NCBI GenBank assembly: GCA_905215385.1
Contig: CAJMPY010000014.1
Span: 1-64,000 of the forward strand
Origin: an uncultured bacterium
GTDB lineage: Bacteria; Actinomycetota; Coriobacteriia; Coriobacteriales; Coriobacteriaceae
DNA length: 64,000 nucleotides
Direction of reading: 5' to 3'
The position numbers were made by a program, and so were the translations under genes. A model generated the notes under the pieces. That model was not told the origin of the DNA and searched no databases. It worked only from the letters and a program-made list of their open reading frames with translations. Position 1 is the stretch's first letter. Each line of letters starts with the position of its first letter. Positions 61,306 through 64,000 of the stretch are shown piece by piece.

Positions 61306-61850
61306 CTTGTAGGTCCTTCGCCTTTCATCCACACGGGAATCCCGCATACCACTTCGACTGCGCGGTCGGCCAGCGCCGCCACACCCGCGTTCACGCGCGC
61401 GAGCGCGCGCCTCCATGCCTCGGTCCCTTCATCGTAGCGCATCCCATCGGCGAACACGTCGACGGTGACCACCACCGTATACGCAGCGGCCTGAGCGAGC
61501 CGTTCAATGCCTCCGAGCACCTCGCGCGCCACAGCGTCAGGGTCACGCGGGGACAAGCCGCCTTCCGCGAAGAGCTCGTTCGCAAACAGGTTGCCCACGT
61601 CCTCCAAAAGAAGCGTGCAGCCGCGCGGAAGCCCGGGCACTGCGGCGCCCACGTCACGCGTGCACTCGAGGGTAGAAAACCCCTTGCCCTCGCGCAGCGC
61701 CCGATGGCGCGCGATACGGCGGGCGCCATCTTCCCCGAAGGGCTCCATCGTTGCGAGGTACACGCGGGGGCCGTCGTGCCCGAGGCACAGGGACTCGGCG
61801 TAGGCGCTCTTGCCGCTCGCGGCGGCGCCGATGACGAGCGTCACCTTCAT
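61302..61850 (-). CDS. cobU: Adenosylcobinamide kinase/guanylyltransferase
   Basis: 182 residues from the ATG at 61850 overlapping the cobT stop (ATGA). It phosphorylates adenosylcobinamide and adds GMP. The P-loop is VIGAAASGKSAYAESL; the guanylylation His is in IARHRALREGKGFSTLEC; LLEDVGNLFANELF and CGIPVWMKG complete the family pattern. This is the normal-length CobU, unlike the CobU-like half of the fusion two genes downstream. Confidence 0.93.
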   Translation of the reverse strand: MKVTLVIGAAASGKSAYAESLCLGHDGPRVYLATMEPFGEDGARRIARHRALREGKGFSTLECTRDVGAAVPGLPRGCTLLLEDVGNLFANELFAEGGLSPRDPDAVAREVLGGIERLAQAAAYTVVVTVDVFADGMRYDEGTEAWRRALARVNAGVAALADRAVEVVCGIPVWMKGEGPTR

Positions 61851-62989
61851 TTCCCGGCCTCGAAATGCTCGTAAGCAGCCATACCAGTCGCCGTGAACGT
61901 CTTCCCATCCCGGTACACGCACAGCGCCGAATCCAGAAGGGGCAGATACGCCATGGCGCCCGCGCCCTCGCCCAAGTGCATGCCTGCGTCGAGGGGCGCC
62001 TTTATGCCGAGCTCGCGAAGGAGCTCCTGGCTTGCGGGTTCGCTTGATGCGTGGGTGCCCACGAGGTAGCCCAAGACGTTGGGGCACAGGCGCGCTGCGC
62101 ACAGGGCCGCCGTACAGGATATGACCCCGTCGAGGAGCGCCGCCGCCTTCGAGGCCGCGGCCCCCAGGTAGAAGCCGCACATCGCCGCAATGTCGAAGCC
62201 GCCCACCTTCGAAAGCACGTCGATCGGGTCGGCGGGATCGGGCGAGTTCGCGTCGATAGCGTGCTCGACCACGTCGCGCTTGCGCGCGAGTGAGGCGTCC
62301 GAGAGCCCCGCGCCGCGCCCGACGAGGCTCCGCGCTTCCGCCCGAATGAGCACTGCGGCCACCGCCGCCGAGGTGGTCGTGTTGCCGATGCCCATCTCGC
62401 CCGCGGCGAGAAGGCGCACGCCGGTGCGGGCAAGCCCGCACGCGACGGCGATTCCGACCTCGATCGCGCGCACGGCCCCATCGCGAGACATAGCGGGGCC
62501 GTGCGCGATGTTGCCGCTCCCCCGCCGCACGTTCGCGCGCACCATGCGCGTGTCTTCTATACCCCGGGCCATACCCACGTCGACGGGCACGACCTCGGCA
62601 CCCGCGAACGCCGCCATGCGGCAGGCGCTCGTGGCCCCCTCGCACATGTTGCGCGCGACGGCTCGCGTCACGTCTTGCCCGCTTTGCGACACGCCTTCGG
62701 CAACGACCCCGTTGTCGGAGAAGAATACCGCGAGCGCACGGGGGAACTCGGCCACCTCGGCGCTCCCCTGAGCTGCGGCGATACACGCGACGGCGTCTTC
62801 AAAGTCGCCCAATCCCCCCAAGGGGTGCGCGATGGAGTCCCACGCGGCGTACGCGGCGGCGCGGGCGCACTCGTCTGCGGGCGCGATCCGGGAGAGCGCG
62901 GATTCGAGCACGGCGCCCGGCGCCGACGAGAACGCGCGCTCGACTTCCTCGCGGATGCAGGCAAGCGCGGTTTCGGTTGCTTCAGCCAT
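61847..62989 (-). CDS. cobT: Nicotinate-nucleotide-dimethylbenzimidazole phosphoribosyltransferase
   Basis: 380 residues from the ATG at 62989, overlapping the cbiA stop. It makes alpha-ribazole phosphate from the lower-ligand base. GDFEDAVACIAAAQG, FFSDNGVVAEGVSQ, LLAAGEMGIGNTTTSAAV and the catalytic Glu in HLGEGAGAMAYLPLLDSAL are diagnostic. Length is slightly over the usual 350. Confidence 0.94.
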   Translation of the reverse strand: MAEATETALACIREEVERAFSSAPGAVLESALSRIAPADECARAAAYAAWDSIAHPLGGLGDFEDAVACIAAAQGSAEVAEFPRALAVFFSDNGVVAEGVSQSGQDVTRAVARNMCEGATSACRMAAFAGAEVVPVDVGMARGIEDTRMVRANVRRGSGNIAHGPAMSRDGAVRAIEVGIAVACGLARTGVRLLAAGEMGIGNTTTSAAVAAVLIRAEARSLVGRGAGLSDASLARKRDVVEHAIDANSPDPADPIDVLSKVGGFDIAAMCGFYLGAAASKAAALLDGVISCTAALCAARLCPNVLGYLVGTHASSEPASQELLRELGIKAPLDAGMHLGEGAGAMAYLPLLDSALCVYRDGKTFTATGMAAYEHFEAGK

Positions 62990-64000
62990 GCCGTCTCCTC
63001 TCTGCGAACGACGCTGCGGCAGACGCGAACGCGCGCGCAACGTCGGGGTTCGCAGGATAGTACACATGCGGGAAGCCCGCCACCAGGGACGGGGTGGTCG
63101 TCATGCACGGCCAGCCCTTGTCGCGCCGGGGCTTCTGCGCCCAAAAGTCGCCGCCCGGGCAGGTGGACTGCCAGTAGTGGAACTCGTGCGCGCGGATGCG
63201 TGTGCCGCGCGGCCCGTAGAGCCCGTCGCGTTGGGAAGTAAGCTCCACGTACCCGAAATGGGACAGCCTTCCCCCGTTCTCGCTTGCGCCCTCAAGGGCG
63301 CCCGCAACAGGCCAGCGCCGCCCCTCGCTGTCGGCGATTTCGCGCTGCAGGTACAGAAACCCACCGCATTCGGCGACCGTCGGCATGCCGGATTCCACCG
63401 CGCGCCGCACCGCCTCGCGCATCGGCGCGTTCTCGGAGAGCTGCCGCGCATGGAGCTCCGGGTAGCCGCCCCCCAGATAGAGGGCGCTTGTCCCCCGGGG
63501 CAACTCGCTATCACACAGGGGGCTGAAAAAGGCCAGCTCGCAACCCAGATCCTCGAGCGCGCGCAGGTTCTCCTCGTAATAGAACGAGAACGCCTCGTCA
63601 CGCGCAACGGCGACGATGGGCCGCGCTCCCGCGATCGGCTCCAACCGGTAAGGTTCCTCGCGGATATCGGGTGCCGTCGCCGCTATTTCGAGCAAGCGGT
63701 CGACGTCGACGCTCTTTTCCACCAGCTCGGCCATCTTGTCGATGCGCGCGGAGAGCTGCTCGACCTCGTCGGCGGTCACAAGCCCCAGATGCCGGCTTTC
63801 GAGCGAGAACGCCTCGTCGGCGGGGATATTCCCCAAACCCGCGACGCCCGTGTGCTTCTCGATCGCAGGCGCCGCGTAGGCGCAGGCAGCGGCGCTCGTC
63901 TTGTTCAGCACGACGCCGCGCACGTTCGCACAAGGCAGGAACTCGGCGATGCCGCGGATTACGGCGGCGAGCGATAAAGACGCCCCGCGCCCGTTCACCA
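62982..64000 (-). CDS. cbiA: Cobyrinate a,c-diamide synthase (5' part outside window)
   Basis: The frame is open to the window edge; about 339 codons are visible and probably 100-120 N-terminal residues, including the ATP-binding start, are missing. It amidates the a and c side chains of (cobalt-)cobyrinic acid. LPCANVRGVVLNKTSA in the synthetase domain is followed by a class-I glutaminase domain: LYLGGGYPELHARQLSENA, the nucleophilic Cys in PTVAECGGFLYLQ, and the His in IRAHEFHYWQ. First cobalamin gene visible; upstream operon genes may lie beyond the window. Confidence 0.93.
   Translation of the reverse strand, partial: VNGRGASLSLAAVIRGIAEFLPCANVRGVVLNKTSAAACAYAAPAIEKHTGVAGLGNIPADEAFSLESRHLGLVTADEVEQLSARIDKMAELVEKSVDVDRLLEIAATAPDIREEPYRLEPIAGARPIVAVARDEAFSFYYEENLRALEDLGCELAFFSPLCDSELPRGTSALYLGGGYPELHARQLSENAPMREAVRRAVESGMPTVAECGGFLYLQREIADSEGRRWPVAGALEGASENGGRLSHFGYVELTSQRDGLYGPRGTRIRAHEFHYWQSTCPGGDFWAQKPRRDKGWPCMTTTPSLVAGFPHVYYPANPDVARAFASAAASFAERRRHG

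Overview
The window looks like a chromosomal segment of a high-G+C Coriobacteriia actinobacterium, most likely Collinsella or a close relative. The reasons are G+C-rich, tightly overlapping operons, an actinobacterial priA-def-fmt-rsmB order, a Firmicutes-style glycogen operon with paired glgC/glgD, a LoaP-led polysaccharide locus and a cobalamin operon. The genus is an inference from gene content.

Layout. 1-5440: A+T-rich accessory DNA, all genes on the minus strand: a truncated NB-ARC/TPR STAND ATPase, a possible 59-residue protein and two unrecognised membrane proteins. 5443-20457: an exopolysaccharide/capsule operon read right to left. It starts with a large leader-RNA hairpin and the NusG paralogue LoaP, then a priming sugar-phosphate transferase, three glycosyltransferases, a nucleotide-sugar dehydrogenase, Wzy, Wzx, three hexapeptide acetyltransferases, a sugar-nucleotide epimerase, an orphan gene, UDP-glucose dehydrogenase and UDP-GlcNAc 2-epimerase. 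G+C changes abruptly inside it, so it is mosaic. 20954-22525: tRNA-Ala(GGC) with terminator, thiamine pyrophosphokinase and a HAD phosphatase.

22857-35967: glycogen and maltodextrin metabolism: glgB-glgP-glgC-glgD-glgA, then a GH13-GH77 fusion enzyme. GlgB and GlgA both end in lysine/alanine-rich, histone-H1-like tails. 36056-37321: an FmdB-type zinc ribbon and an A+T-rich single-pass membrane protein. 37506-43162: housekeeping operon priA-def-fmt-rsmB. 43372-48313: gltX, metK and a one-chain L-serine dehydratase. 48463-53716: an L,D-transpeptidase and a MacAB-type efflux system. 53930-64000: an overlapping minus-strand operon for the late steps of cobalamin synthesis: cbiA (truncated by the window), cobT, cobU, cobS, a CobU-CobC fusion, cbiB, cobD, cobQ, cobO, cbiC and cobK.

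The main structure not explained by genes is a series of long inverted repeats in the gaps around the housekeeping genes (40041-40142, 43194-43295, 44928-45008, 46564-46682), plus two copies of a separate repeat (37433-37499 and 53730-53797). Two of the long repeats share the same dimensions (102 nt, 33-position stem, 36-nt loop) although their stem sequences differ. The strongest leads are the tailed glycogen enzymes, the LoaP leader hairpin, the inverted-repeat class and the STAND/membrane-protein island. No rRNA, CRISPR array or complete insertion sequence was seen.
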